Made by a program: the position numbers and the translations under genes. A stretch of 40,277 nucleotides of DNA, taken from DASWHR01 sp036398095 (GTDB taxonomy: Bacteria > Actinomycetota > AC-67). Numbering within the stretch: the first letter of the stretch is position 1; every line of letters starts with the position of its first letter. Below, one piece after another: positions 23,341 through 31,258 of this stretch. A model generated the notes under the pieces. The model did not search any database, was not told where the DNA came from, and saw only the letters and a list, made by a program, of their open reading frames with translations. The stretch is taken from positions 1 to 40,277 of the forward strand of contig DASWHR010000080.1 in assembly GCA_036398095.1 (NCBI GenBank), given 5' to 3'.

Positions 23341-24038
23341 GGGGCCACGTTGCCGCGCTTCGGGGCCGGACGCAAGGACCTGCGCACGCGACGGGCGAGC
23401 GCGCCGGCCACACCAAGCCCTTGCTTGGCTCGGTGCGAGAAGCCTGCAAGGTCCCGTCCGGTGCGCGCGTGCGAGAACTCGCAGGGCACTTCGACGACCC
23501 GCGCGCCGGCGCGGACCGCGTCGATGGTCATCCCGGTCTCGACACCGAAGCCTCGCTCCAGCGTCAGGCGCTCGGCAAGGTCGGCGCGGAGCGCGCGCTG
23601 CCCCGACAAGGGTCGTGTCATGGCCGCGCCCGACAGCGCGGCGATGCCGCGCCGCGCGAACCGTTCGACCAGGCCGAACCCGGACCGGCCCGACGGCGCA
23701 GGGGCGGCGATGGCGAGATCGGCCTCGCCGGCGGCGACGGGCGCGATCAACCTGCGAAGCGCCGACGCGGATGCGGCGAGGTCGGCGTCGACGAGCAGCA
23801 GGATGTCGCCCCGAGTCTGCGCGGCGCGGATTCCCGCGGCGAGCGCGGCGCCCTTTCCACGGTTCCGGTCGAGGCGCACGACGCGAGCGCCGGCGATCTC
23901 GGCTTCGTGCGCGGTCGCGTCGGTGGAGCCGTCGTCGACGACGATGATCTCGTCGCAGAAGGCTTTGAGCGCTGCGACGGCCGGCGCGACTCGCCCGGCT
24001 TCTTGATATGCCGGCACGATCGCGACGACGCGGTTCAC
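23337..24038 (-). CDS. Family 2 glycosyltransferase
   Basis: 233 residues from a GTG at 24038 that overlaps the mctB stop (GTGA). GT-A fold with VAIVPAYQEAG, EIIVVDDGSTD (residues 30-40), RLDRNRGKGAALAAG and the metal-binding VDADLA (Asp84, Asp86), then GFGVETGMTIDAVRAG and a basic C-terminal tail. It resembles dolichyl/polyprenyl-phosphate sugar synthases of the DPM1 type without membrane helices. Sugar and acceptor are unknown. The frame is open for a long way upstream through mctB, but only this part is protein-like. Confidence 0.88.
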   Translation of the reverse strand: MNRVVAIVPAYQEAGRVAPAVAALKAFCDEIIVVDDGSTDATAHEAEIAGARVVRLDRNRGKGAALAAGIRAAQTRGDILLLVDADLAASASALRRLIAPVAAGEADLAIAAPAPSGRSGFGLVERFARRGIAALSGAAMTRPLSGQRALRADLAERLTLERGFGVETGMTIDAVRAGARVVEVPCEFSHARTGRDLAGFSHRAKQGLGVAGALARRVRRSLRPAPKRGNVAP

Positions 24039-24985
24039 GGCGCCTGCTCGGCGCCCGGCGAGCCGGCAGGGATTATCGAGGGCGCGATCGCCGACGCGCC
24101 GCGGCGAACGCCGTAATGAGCGGCCGGCTCTCTCGCCGTCGCGGCGAGTGCCCACACGAGCGCGAGCGCCCCCGGCCACGTCGTCGCATGATCGATCGTC
24201 GCGATCGCTCGCGCGAGTTCGGCGACGCCGCGGACGCCGTCCACGAGCGAGGCGTCGGCGTCGAGCGGCTCGGCCACCGCGACGCGCGCGTTCGTCCGCT
24301 CGCCGGCGAGCATGCGGAGCAGCGGGATCGCGAACGTCTGATGATCGGGAACCGGCGTGGGCGTTCCCCCCGCCAGATACACGATGAGCGCGTTCGCGGC
24401 GGGAAATGATACTTCGGGCAGATCTTCGAGCTTGACGAAGCCGCCGCGGTCCAGCGCGCGAAGCAGATCCGCCTCGGCGCCGGCGTCGGCGGACGAGGTC
24501 AATCGGCGGCCGAGCGCCTCGCCGGCCCGGGTCATCAACGCCGGCCCGTCGCTCGCGTCGGCGTCGCCGCCGAGCGCGGCCGCAAGGTTCTCGCGCGCCC
24601 CAGCGTCCGGAAGAGACCACGCCGCGGTCAGGCGGATGCGCGCGGGCGTGGATGCGCCGGCGGCACGGAGCGCATCCGTCGTCCGGTCGATCAGCGTGCC
24701 GGGCGCGGCGTCTTCGATCACCAGAACCGCCGAGCGTCCGGCGAGCCGGCCGCTGATCGCCGGCGGCACGATCGCCTCTCCGAAGCGATCGTAGTAGGAG
24801 AGCTCTTGCTCGAGCCGGTCGGCTTCCTGACGCAGCTCGCCGTTGCGTGCGCGAAATTCGCGCGCGTCGGCCTGAAGGCGCCCGACGACGCTTTCGCTGA
24901 TGACGGTCGTGCCCATCACGATACCGACGGCGAGCGCGAGGAACACCGCCACGATCGAGACGACGTGATACCGAAAGTTGATCAT
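24035..24985 (-). CDS. mctB: MctB-like outer-membrane/copper-associated protein (DUF3186)
   Basis: 316 residues. The N-terminus MINFRYHVVSIVAVFLALAVGIVMG is the hallmark of the family: a short tail then one membrane helix. A coiled coil (about 35-66) and an extracellular alpha/beta domain follow. The mycobacterial homologue Rv1698 was linked to copper efflux and to pore formation; whether a bacterium without a mycolate outer membrane uses it this way is unclear. The ATG follows the steA stop with no gap (TAGATG), so the two are coupled, as in Rv1697-Rv1698. Confidence 0.88.
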   Translation of the reverse strand: MINFRYHVVSIVAVFLALAVGIVMGTTVISESVVGRLQADAREFRARNGELRQEADRLEQELSYYDRFGEAIVPPAISGRLAGRSAVLVIEDAAPGTLIDRTTDALRAAGASTPARIRLTAAWSLPDAGARENLAAALGGDADASDGPALMTRAGEALGRRLTSSADAGAEADLLRALDRGGFVKLEDLPEVSFPAANALIVYLAGGTPTPVPDHQTFAIPLLRMLAGERTNARVAVAEPLDADASLVDGVRGVAELARAIATIDHATTWPGALALVWALAATAREPAAHYGVRRGASAIAPSIIPAGSPGAEQAP

Positions 24986-26149
24986 CTACACGATGTGCCG
25001 GATCCGGAACCACAGGTCCTGGAACCGCTCCCCCAGGTTCTCGATGAAAAGCCGAAGCCCCGGCGCGGCCGAGAACGCCACCACCATCGCCAGGAAGGCG
25101 CTGGCCACCATCAGCAACAGCAGCCCGCGCGAGATCTCCGTACGGTACAGCCGGTTCACTCCTTTGGCATCCACCAGCTTCGGGCCGACTTTCAAGCGAA
25201 CCAGGAACGTGCTCGCCATTCCGGCTCGTCCCTTGTCGAGGAACTCGACCAGGTTCGCGTGCGTGCCGACGGCCACGATCAAATCGGCGCCGCGCTCGTA
25301 GGCGAGCAGCAACGCGATGTCTTCGCTGGTGCCTCCGGTCGCGAACACCTGCCCGTCGAGTCCCAGCGCGGCGAGCCGCTCCAAGCCGGGCGCGCGTCCG
25401 TCCGGGTAGCCGTGAACGATCAGCTCGGCGCCTGAGGCGAGGGCGGCGTGGGAGACCGAATCCATGTCGCCGATGATCATGTCGGGCTTCCATCCCTCGT
25501 CGAGTAGCGCGTCGGCTGCGCCGTCCACGGCGACGAGCAAGGGCTTGACGTCGCCGATGTAGCCGCGGAGCGTGCGCAGGTCCTGTTTGAAGTCGTGTCC
25601 GCGAACCACGACCAGCACGTGGCGGCCGCGAAAGTCGGTGCGGGTCTCGGGAATGCCTTCACCGCGAAGGATCGCGTCGCCTTCGGCTTGGAGGTAGTCC
25701 ATCGTGTTGACGACGAACCGCTCCAGCTCTTCGCCGACGCTCATCTCCGCGTGCGCGATGCGCCGGACGATCTCGTCCTCGTCGAGGACGACTCCCTCGA
25801 CGACGGCCGCCGGTCCGCGATAGATGCGGCCGTCCTCGACGCGGATCTGGTCGCCTTCGTGCACGACGTCGAATATGACCGGCCCGGTCGAGTCGACGAC
25901 GGGAATGCCGGCGCGCGCCAGCACGAGGGGGCCCGTGTTCGGGTAGCGGCCGGTGATCGACGAGGAGGCGTTGACGACGACGGACGCGCCGGCGTCGACG
26001 AGCCCTTCCGCCGAGACGCGATCCAAGTCCTCGTGATCGATGACGGCGATCTCTCCCGGCCGCAGCCGGTGGATCAGGTCTTTGGTCCGGCGGTCGACTC
26101 GGGCGTAGGCGACGAGCCCGTCCGGGCGCCTCCGCGTCTTGCGCCACAT
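24986..26149 (-). CDS. steA: SteA-like cell-division protein
   Basis: 387 residues from the ATG at 26149; a longer open frame upstream belongs to nadK on another reading. The N-terminal half has RLRPGEIAVIDHEDLDRVSAEGLVDAGASVVVNA and ITGRYPNTGPLVLARAGIPVVD; the middle contains a pyrophosphokinase-like fold with PDMIIGDMDSV (about 265-275) and ATGGTSEDIALLLAYE; a membrane helix lies near 346-366, before a short amphipathic tail. Corynebacterium SteA, with SteB, supports septum splitting. The Rv1697-Rv1698 order is kept; the adjoining mctB occupies the SteB position. Confidence 0.88.
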   Translation of the reverse strand: MWRKTRRRPDGLVAYARVDRRTKDLIHRLRPGEIAVIDHEDLDRVSAEGLVDAGASVVVNASSSITGRYPNTGPLVLARAGIPVVDSTGPVIFDVVHEGDQIRVEDGRIYRGPAAVVEGVVLDEDEIVRRIAHAEMSVGEELERFVVNTMDYLQAEGDAILRGEGIPETRTDFRGRHVLVVVRGHDFKQDLRTLRGYIGDVKPLLVAVDGAADALLDEGWKPDMIIGDMDSVSHAALASGAELIVHGYPDGRAPGLERLAALGLDGQVFATGGTSEDIALLLAYERGADLIVAVGTHANLVEFLDKGRAGMASTFLVRLKVGPKLVDAKGVNRLYRTEISRGLLLLMVASAFLAMVVAFSAAPGLRLFIENLGERFQDLWFRIRHIV

Positions 26150-26183
26150 GCGGCCGATCTTATCCGGCGCGGCGGCCGGCGCT

Positions 26184-26207
26184 CCCCGGCTCAATCCCCG
26201 GCTCAAT
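26184..26207. repeat. 12-base tandem duplication at the nadK 3' end
   Basis: CCCCGGCTCAAT occurs twice in direct succession. The second copy contains the nadK stop codon (26203-26205 on the minus strand), so the first is a duplicate of the gene's last bases. It fills about half of the 53-base gap between nadK and steA, where recN is usually found. Confidence 0.9.
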
Positions 26208-27063
26208 CGGGGGTCGGGAGGCCGAACTTGGTTCGGACCAGCCGCCAAAACGGCATCGGGTCGACGACGGCGAGCCGCAACCGTCGCGCGGACGGTCGCA
26301 CGCGAACGACCGATCCGGGGCCGGCTTCGACCCACGGGCGTCCGTCGGGCGAGACGCCGACGCCGTCCGGTTCGGGCAGGACGGTGATCTGCACCTCTTC
26401 GCCCGGTCCGGCGACGATCGACCGGTCGAAGAACAAATGCGGCGACACCGGCGTGACGATGAGGCAATCGACGGCCGGGGACACGATCGGGCCGCCGGCC
26501 GAGAACGAATACGCCGTGGATCCGGTCGGCGTGGCGACGATGATCCCGTCGGCGGACAAGTCGGCGAAGGCTTCCCCGTCGATCGAGAGCCGAAGCTTGA
26601 TCAACCGGCCCGGTTCGAGCTTGGCGATGCTGATGTCGTTGAGCGCCCAGAGGCGATGCCGGACCTCGCCGGCGGTCACGATCTCGCCGTCGATGGTGAG
26701 GCGTTCGGTGATCTCGAGGTCCTTGCCGACGATCCGGTCGAGTGCTTCGTCGAGCGCGTGCCGCTCGAGGGCGGCCAGGAAGCCGATGCGGCCGAGGTTC
26801 ACGCCGAGCAGCGGCGTGCCGGATCGGATCGCGATTTGCGCTGCGTGAAGGAACGTTCCATCGCCGCCGAGCGCGAACATCAGGTCGAATCCGCGATCGA
26901 GTTCCTCGTCGGACGCGGCGATGACCGAGTCTTTCAGGCGGGCGGCGTGTTCGGGGGCCGCGGACACGGCGATCCCCCGCTCGGCGAGCGCCGCGGCGAG
27001 GCGGCGGCCGACCTCGACCGACTCGTCCCGGTCCGCGTGCAGCACGATCGCCGCCGTCTTCAT
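26203..27063 (-). CDS. nadK: NAD kinase
   Basis: 286 residues. ATP- or polyphosphate-dependent NAD phosphorylation to NADP. The catalytic GGDGT loop is at 66-70 (Asp68), with GVNLGRIGFLA, a LND motif (usually LNE) in ALNDISI, SADGIIVATPTGSTAYSFSAGGPIV and HLFFDRSIV. Length is normal. The upstream tlyA ends 25 bases away. The usual next gene, recN, is missing, and steA follows after 53 bases. Confidence 0.97.
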   Translation of the reverse strand: MKTAAIVLHADRDESVEVGRRLAAALAERGIAVSAAPEHAARLKDSVIAASDEELDRGFDLMFALGGDGTFLHAAQIAIRSGTPLLGVNLGRIGFLAALERHALDEALDRIVGKDLEITERLTIDGEIVTAGEVRHRLWALNDISIAKLEPGRLIKLRLSIDGEAFADLSADGIIVATPTGSTAYSFSAGGPIVSPAVDCLIVTPVSPHLFFDRSIVAGPGEEVQITVLPEPDGVGVSPDGRPWVEAGPGSVVRVRPSARRLRLAVVDPMPFWRLVRTKFGLPTPD

Positions 27064-27088
27064 CGCATGCCTCGCTTCGTCGCCGGCT

Positions 27089-27769
27089 TCATGGGGCGGC
27101 TTCCACCGCCTCGTCCATGAGCGTATCGGGTCCGTCGGGGCCGCCGCGCCGCAGATGCAGGAAAAACTCTCGATTGCCTTTGGGTCCGGTCAGTGGCGAC
27201 GCCGTCGCCCCCGCCAAGCCGCATCCGGCGGCGCGGTAGGCGCCGGCGACCATCTGCATCGCCTCGCGCCAGGCAGCGGGGTCGCGGACGACGCCGCCAC
27301 CTCGTGGGTCGCGGGGAAGCTCGAATTGCGGCTTGACCATCAAGACCAGATCGGCGCCGGGGGCGGCGACGCCGAGCAGCGCGTCGCGAACGGTGCGAAG
27401 CGAGATGAATGCGAGGTCGGCAACGACCAGCGTCGGTGGCGGCTTCAGGGATCCGGCGGGAAGCGTCCGGATGTTGGTGCGTTCCAGGACCGTGACGCGC
27501 TCGTCGTTGCGCAGACGCCAGGCGAATTGACCGTAGGCGACGTCGACGGCGACGACATGCGCGGCGCCGCGGCGAAGCAGACAATCGGTGAACCCGCCGG
27601 TCGATGCGCCCGCGTCGAGCGCGAATACGCCGTCGACGCGAACGGCGAGCGACGCGAGCGCGGCATCGAGCTTGTCTCCGCCGCGCGAAACGAATGCGGA
27701 ACCGGACTCGGAACCCGGCTCGGAACTGGGCTCGGGATTGTGGATCCCCGAGCCGGGGTCGGGTGTCAC
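27089..27769 (-). CDS. tlyA: TlyA-like rRNA 2'-O-methyltransferase lacking the S4 domain
   Basis: 226 residues from a GTG that overlaps the stop of the 44-residue ORF (GTGA). The FtsJ-like methyltransferase is complete: FVSRGGDKL with Lys33, LDAGASTGGFTD with Asp52 (SAM site), MVKPQFE with Lys146 and GNREFF with Glu201, a K-D-K-E set. Normal TlyA (about 268 residues) begins with a 60-residue S4 RNA-binding domain and a linker ending in RxWV. Here there are only about 25 residues of Pro/Gly/Ser/Glu repeats. Members of the family 2'-O-methylate 16S and 23S rRNA cytidines and influence capreomycin sensitivity; without S4 the target may differ or the enzyme may be impaired. Confidence 0.88.
   Translation of the reverse strand: MTPDPGSGIHNPEPSSEPGSESGSAFVSRGGDKLDAALASLAVRVDGVFALDAGASTGGFTDCLLRRGAAHVVAVDVAYGQFAWRLRNDERVTVLERTNIRTLPAGSLKPPPTLVVADLAFISLRTVRDALLGVAAPGADLVLMVKPQFELPRDPRGGGVVRDPAAWREAMQMVAGAYRAAGCGLAGATASPLTGPKGNREFFLHLRRGGPDGPDTLMDEAVEAAP
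27698..27733. repeat. Three imperfect 12-base tandem repeats in the tlyA 5' end
   Basis: GGAACCGGACTC, GGAACCCGGCTC and GGAACTGGGCTC follow one another without spacing. On the minus strand they encode Glu-x-(Ser/Gly)-Ser units in the place where the TlyA S4 domain should be. The 12-base period keeps the frame. Confidence 0.9.
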
Positions 27770-27900
27770 GCGCCCGCGAGCTCGTCCAGGGCGGCGCGGA
27801 GCCGCGCTTCGAGCGATTCTGCCGCGGCGGCGCGCTCGGCCGGGTCGAGCGCGGCGATGCGTTCGAGTTCGGCGGTGATATCGGCGGAGAGGTCGGTCAT
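27766..27900 (-). CDS. 44-residue coiled-coil microprotein upstream of tlyA
   Basis: Reads MTDLSADITAELERIAAL and so on: two amphipathic helices rich in Ala, Glu and Leu, broken at DPAER. Its stop overlaps the tlyA GTG. Mycobacteria also have a very small gene (Rv1693) just upstream of tlyA, so position rather than sequence suggests a conserved partner. It starts 54 bases from the divergent SCP2-like gene. The frame is open further upstream, but that part lies opposite the SCP2-like gene and is not protein-like. No function is known. Confidence 0.6.
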   Translation of the reverse strand: MTDLSADITAELERIAALDPAERAAAAESLEARLRAALDELAGA

Positions 27901-27954
27901 GACGAGCTCATGATACGTCTGATCCGGCCAGGGGCCGTGGTAGTGTGCCTGCCC

Positions 27955-28293
27955 GTGGCGAGCGAGGAAGAAGTCGACCGGACATTGCACGATCTGGTCC
28001 GCCGGCTGGAGCAAGCCGATGTCGGATCGCGGTCGCTGCCGGAGCGGCGCTCGCTCGCGGTGTTCATCAAGGATCTCGACGTTTCGTATACGGCCATGTT
28101 CGGCGAGGGCGTGATCTCGGACCTGGTCAAGGAGGAGCCCACCGGCAACGAGGACGTGCGCATCTTCGTGTCCGGCGACGATTTGGTCGCGCTCGCTTCG
28201 GGCCGGATGGGTGTGAGCGGCGCGCTTCTGACCGGCCGCCTGCGCGTGAACGCCGGCATGAGCGACCTGCTGCTGCTCCGGCACCTGTTTTGA
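27955..28293 (+). CDS. SCP2 sterol-binding-domain-like protein
   Basis: 112 residues from GTG 27955; an ATG at 27910 would add 15 residues, but related actinobacterial proteins begin at the equivalent of MASEEEVDRTL. The pattern of an N-terminal helix, RRSLAVFIKDLDVSYTAMF, DVRIFVSGDDLVALASGRM, ALLTGRLRVNAGMSDLLLLRHLF is that of small SCP2-type domains: amphipathic beta strands followed by a helix that lines a hydrophobic cavity. It is the only plus-strand gene in 7624-29926 and ends 20 bases before the convergent HAD gene. Ligand and role are unknown. No clear ribosome site. Confidence 0.6.
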   Translation: MASEEEVDRTLHDLVRRLEQADVGSRSLPERRSLAVFIKDLDVSYTAMFGEGVISDLVKEEPTGNEDVRIFVSGDDLVALASGRMGVSGALLTGRLRVNAGMSDLLLLRHLF

Positions 28294-28313
28294 TCCGTGT
28301 TCCGACCCGGTTC

Positions 28314-29561
28314 CTAGGTCGACGTCGCGGGGATGCGAAGGCGCATCAGTGCAGCCGTTGACGGACATTCGCGTGACATCTGCGGATGGGCGAGAACTTC
28401 ATCGGGAATGTCGCCTCGCTCGATCGTCGTGAACCCGCATCGAGCGAAGAATCCTTCGGCATCCACCGTCGCCAGATACGCCTCGCGACGGCCCGAGCGA
28501 GCGGCCATCCGCAGCGCGCCGGCAACCGCGAGCGTCCCGGCGGCCTTTCGCCGGTATGCCGGCGCGACCGCAACCGAGCGCACCAGGGCCGCATGTTCAC
28601 CGGCCGGATCCCACGCTGCCGTCGCGATCAACGTGTCGCGTCCGTTTTCCGCCACCGCGGTTCGGCCGGATCGTTCACGCACGTCGCCGGCTTGCAAGCC
28701 CCCGTCGTGGAGCAGCGTCGCGACGACCGGCAGGTCCGGTCCGGCGGCCGGCCGCACCCGGGGATGCGGCAGATCCACGAGCAAATCCGAGAGGCGCCGC
28801 AGGATCGCGTCCGGCCACACCGTGGCGGCGGCCAGCTCGGCAAGCGTTGTCGCGCCGGAAAGGACCAGCGCGCTCGGCCATCCCAACGCTTTCGCCGCGA
28901 CGATGTCGGTCGAAATGCGATCGCCCACAACCAATGCCGGTCCGCCGTCCAGCTTTTCGCGCGCGATCTGCAGGATGTACGGCTCGGGCTTGCCCGCCAC
29001 GAGCGGCTCCACGCCGGTTGCGGTTCGAAGCGCCGCGACGATCGCACCCGCTCCCGGCCGCTGGCCGTCCTCGGATGGCAACGTCGCATCCAGGTTCGCC
29101 GCGACGAACGCCGCGCCACGCCGGATCGCAAGCGTCGCGAGCCGCAGCTTGTCGTAGGTCAACGCTACGTCGATGCCGACCACCACGAGTGAGGCCACCG
29201 CGGCGGCTTCGCCCTCAACCGTGGTGAAACCGGCCTCGCGAACCGCCTCGACCAGTCCCGGCCCGCCGATCACGAATCCGGTTCGGCCCGGCGTCGGCGG
29301 GATCTTGGCCTCCAGCAGACGCCTCGTCGCCATCGCGGAGGTCACGACCTCCGAGGCGTCCCCGCCGGCGCCCATCGAGGCCAGCTTGGCCGCGAAGGTC
29401 GAAGCCGGCTCGGACGAGTTGTTGGTCACGAACGCGAAGCGCCGGCCGGCGTCGCGTAGCGCGCGAATCGTGTCGGGCGAGCCGGGAATCGGGTCGCTGC
29501 CCGTCCACACGACCCCGTCCAGATCGAGCACGAAGCATTGAAATCCTTGCGCCAAGATCAC
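28314..29561 (-). CDS. HAD phosphatase (NagD-like) fused to altered GNAT domain
   Basis: 415 residues from a GTG that overlaps the TPR stop (GTGA). Residues 8-265 are a HAD class IIA phosphatase: FVLDLDGVVW with nucleophile Asp13 and Asp15, FVTNNSS, GKPEPY (Lys) and VGDRISTDI (acidic pair). Residues about 285-415 look like a GNAT acetyltransferase (VRSVAVAPAYRRKAAGTLAVAGAL and GFFARCGFTTIERGD), but the acetyl-CoA loop lacks the first Gly of R/QxxGxG/A. The same fusion exists in mycobacterial Rv1692, a glycerol-3-phosphate phosphatase with an altered GNAT part, which is also the gene that belongs here by order. Recycling of glycerophosphate from lipids is the likely role. Confidence 0.87.
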   Translation of the reverse strand: MILAQGFQCFVLDLDGVVWTGSDPIPGSPDTIRALRDAGRRFAFVTNNSSEPASTFAAKLASMGAGGDASEVVTSAMATRRLLEAKIPPTPGRTGFVIGGPGLVEAVREAGFTTVEGEAAAVASLVVVGIDVALTYDKLRLATLAIRRGAAFVAANLDATLPSEDGQRPGAGAIVAALRTATGVEPLVAGKPEPYILQIAREKLDGGPALVVGDRISTDIVAAKALGWPSALVLSGATTLAELAAATVWPDAILRRLSDLLVDLPHPRVRPAAGPDLPVVATLLHDGGLQAGDVRERSGRTAVAENGRDTLIATAAWDPAGEHAALVRSVAVAPAYRRKAAGTLAVAGALRMAARSGRREAYLATVDAEGFFARCGFTTIERGDIPDEVLAHPQMSRECPSTAALMRLRIPATST

Positions 29562-29926
29562 CGCGCCACGCTCCGTTCGATTCGTTCCAGCGCCCGGCGA
29601 TAATCCTCGTTCTCGGGCCGCATCGCGACGGCGAGCTTCGCATGGCCGCGCGCTTCGATGATTCGCCCCTCCCGCTCCAGGCACAAAGCCAGGCCGAAAT
29701 GGGCGTAGTCGTTGCTGGGGTCGATGCCGGCGGCGGCCGAGAACTCGTCCCGGGCCGCGACGGTTCGGCCGAGCGCGTAGTACGCGCGGGCGAGGCTTTC
29801 GCGGATGGATGCCTTTTCGGGTTCCATGTCACGCGCTCTCTCGAGGGAGGCAGCCGCCTCGTGGGCCATCCCTTCGGACAGCAGCGCGGCGCCTCGCTGA
29901 TACAAGCCGTAGGCGGTCTCTTCCAC
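29558..29926 (-). CDS. Tetratricopeptide-repeat protein (Rv1691-like)
   Basis: 122 residues made of about three TPR units: YQRGAALLSEGMAHEAAASLERARDMEP, then YYALGRTVAARDEFSAAAGIDP and HFGLALCLEREGRIIEARGHAKLAVAMRP. No signal peptide, so a cytoplasmic protein-interaction scaffold. Rv1691, beside the HAD-GNAT gene in mycobacteria, is also a TPR protein. It starts the long minus-strand operon and is divergent from the DUF1015 gene across 64 bases. Confidence 0.85.
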   Translation of the reverse strand: MEETAYGLYQRGAALLSEGMAHEAAASLERARDMEPEKASIRESLARAYYALGRTVAARDEFSAAAGIDPSNDYAHFGLALCLEREGRIIEARGHAKLAVAMRPENEDYRRALERIERSVAR

Positions 29927-29978
29927 CGTTCCGCTGCGCTCCTGTCTCGGGCGGTTCGCTCCGGTCTCCGCAGGATGC

Positions 29979-29984
29979 TATACA
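29979..29984 (+). promoter_or_regulatory. -10-like box of a leaderless DUF1015 promoter
   Basis: TATACA lies 6 bases before the ATG at 29991. The distance would put the transcription start at the start codon. The sixth base departs from the TAnnnT consensus. No -35 is seen. Confidence 0.3.
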
Positions 29985-29990
29985 CCGACG

Positions 29991-31244
29991 ATGCCCGACG
30001 TCGCACCGTTCAACGGATATCGCTACGCCGCCGGCCAGGATCCGGCGGCGGTGACCTCGCCGCCCTACGACGTGATCTCGCCCCGGGGCCGCCAGGCGCT
30101 GGAGGCGGCCAGCCCGCACAACGTCGTCCGGCTCATCCTCGGGCCGCTCGGCGAGGAAGACGGGACCTATTTCCGGGCACGCGAGCTGCTCGACGCATGG
30201 ATCGAGCAGGGAATCCTGGTCCGCGACCCGGAGCCGTCCCTATACCTATACGAGGAGCAGTTTCAGGTGGACGGCGAGTCTCGCCGGCAGATCGGGATTC
30301 TCGGCGCGGTCGAAATCTCGGGGGAGGTCTTGCCGCACGAGCGGGTCATGGGCCCGGTCGTCGAGGACCGGCTTGCCGTGATCCGAACGACCGAGGTGAA
30401 CTTGTCGCCGGTCTTTTGCTTGTATTGGTCCGCGGATGACGCGGCCGCTCGGGTCATCGATGCCGTGACGGCCGAGTCCCCCTACGCGGATTTCACCGAC
30501 GAGGACGGTGTTCGCCACCGGGCGTGGCGGATCGCCGACCCGGACCGGATCCGAGGGATCGCCGGGACGCTCGCGACCTCGCGGGTCGTGATCGCCGACG
30601 GGCATCACCGATACCGGACCGCCGAGGCATACCGGCAGGAACGACGGGCCTCCGACGGACCCGGGCCTTGGGACCGGATGCTGCTGTATCTGGTCGATGC
30701 CGAGCGGGACGGACCCGCCCTGCTTCCTATTCACCGGCTCGTCCACGGCGTGGCCGTCGAACACGCGCTCGAAGTGCTTGCTCCGCTGTTCGAGATCGAG
30801 GAAGCCCCGTCCTCCGACGCCGACGAGCTTGCTTTGCTCGTGAATGCCCAACGGGCGGCCGGCCGGACCTACGGCCTCCTCGGCCCGAAAGAAGCTTGGA
30901 TCATGACACTTCGGGACGAATCGGAAGCAGCCGAGGCCACGAAGGGGGCCACGCAAGGGGGCGGCGACCATTGTCCGGCCTGGCGCGATTTGGACGTGGC
31001 GGTGCTCCACTCGCTGGTCTTCGACCGTCTGCTGGGCTCGGCCTCGGCCACCTACGTTCATCATCCGGCCGAGGCGGCCGAAGCCGTCGCCGCCGGCGAT
31101 GCGACGTTCGCCGTTCTGCTCGCGCGGACTCCGACCGAGGCGGTCCGCGAGATCGCCGAGGCCCGCGATTCGATGCCTCCTAAGTCGACATTTTTCATCC
31201 CGAAGCCCCGGACCGGTATCGTCCTGCGGTCCCTTCGCGAATAG
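29991..31244 (+). CDS. DUF1015 family protein
   Basis: 417 residues, the normal length of the family (PF06245). Recognisable blocks are PFNGYRY near the start, SPPYDVISPRGRQ, NVVRLILG, and ADGHHRYRTAEAYRQ at about 203-217, the best conserved motif. The family has been related to ParB/Srx-fold small-molecule kinases such as archaeal serine kinases; no activity has been shown for members like this one, and serine kinase is only a hint. The gene appears monocistronic: its own promoter in the divergent gap from the TPR gene and a terminator folded around its stop codon. Confidence 0.9.
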   Translation: MPDVAPFNGYRYAAGQDPAAVTSPPYDVISPRGRQALEAASPHNVVRLILGPLGEEDGTYFRARELLDAWIEQGILVRDPEPSLYLYEEQFQVDGESRRQIGILGAVEISGEVLPHERVMGPVVEDRLAVIRTTEVNLSPVFCLYWSADDAAARVIDAVTAESPYADFTDEDGVRHRAWRIADPDRIRGIAGTLATSRVVIADGHHRYRTAEAYRQERRASDGPGPWDRMLLYLVDAERDGPALLPIHRLVHGVAVEHALEVLAPLFEIEEAPSSDADELALLVNAQRAAGRTYGLLGPKEAWIMTLRDESEAAEATKGATQGGGDHCPAWRDLDVAVLHSLVFDRLLGSASATYVHHPAEAAEAVAAGDATFAVLLARTPTEAVREIAEARDSMPPKSTFFIPKPRTGIVLRSLRE

Positions 31245-31256
31245 TTCGCGCTTTTT
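31236..31256 (+). terminator. Intrinsic terminator with the stop codon in its loop
   Basis: CGCGAA (31236-31241) pairs perfectly with TTCGCG (31245-31250). The three-base loop is the TAG stop codon of the DUF1015 gene. A C and then TTTTT (31252-31256) follow. The stem is short but GC-rich at its base. Confidence 0.55.
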
Positions 31257-31258
31257 CC

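Noticed and set aside
27604..27954. Long plus-strand N-terminal extension of the SCP2-like protein
   Set aside because: It is Arg-rich antisense to tlyA and the microprotein, as expected of shadow frames in GC-rich DNA.
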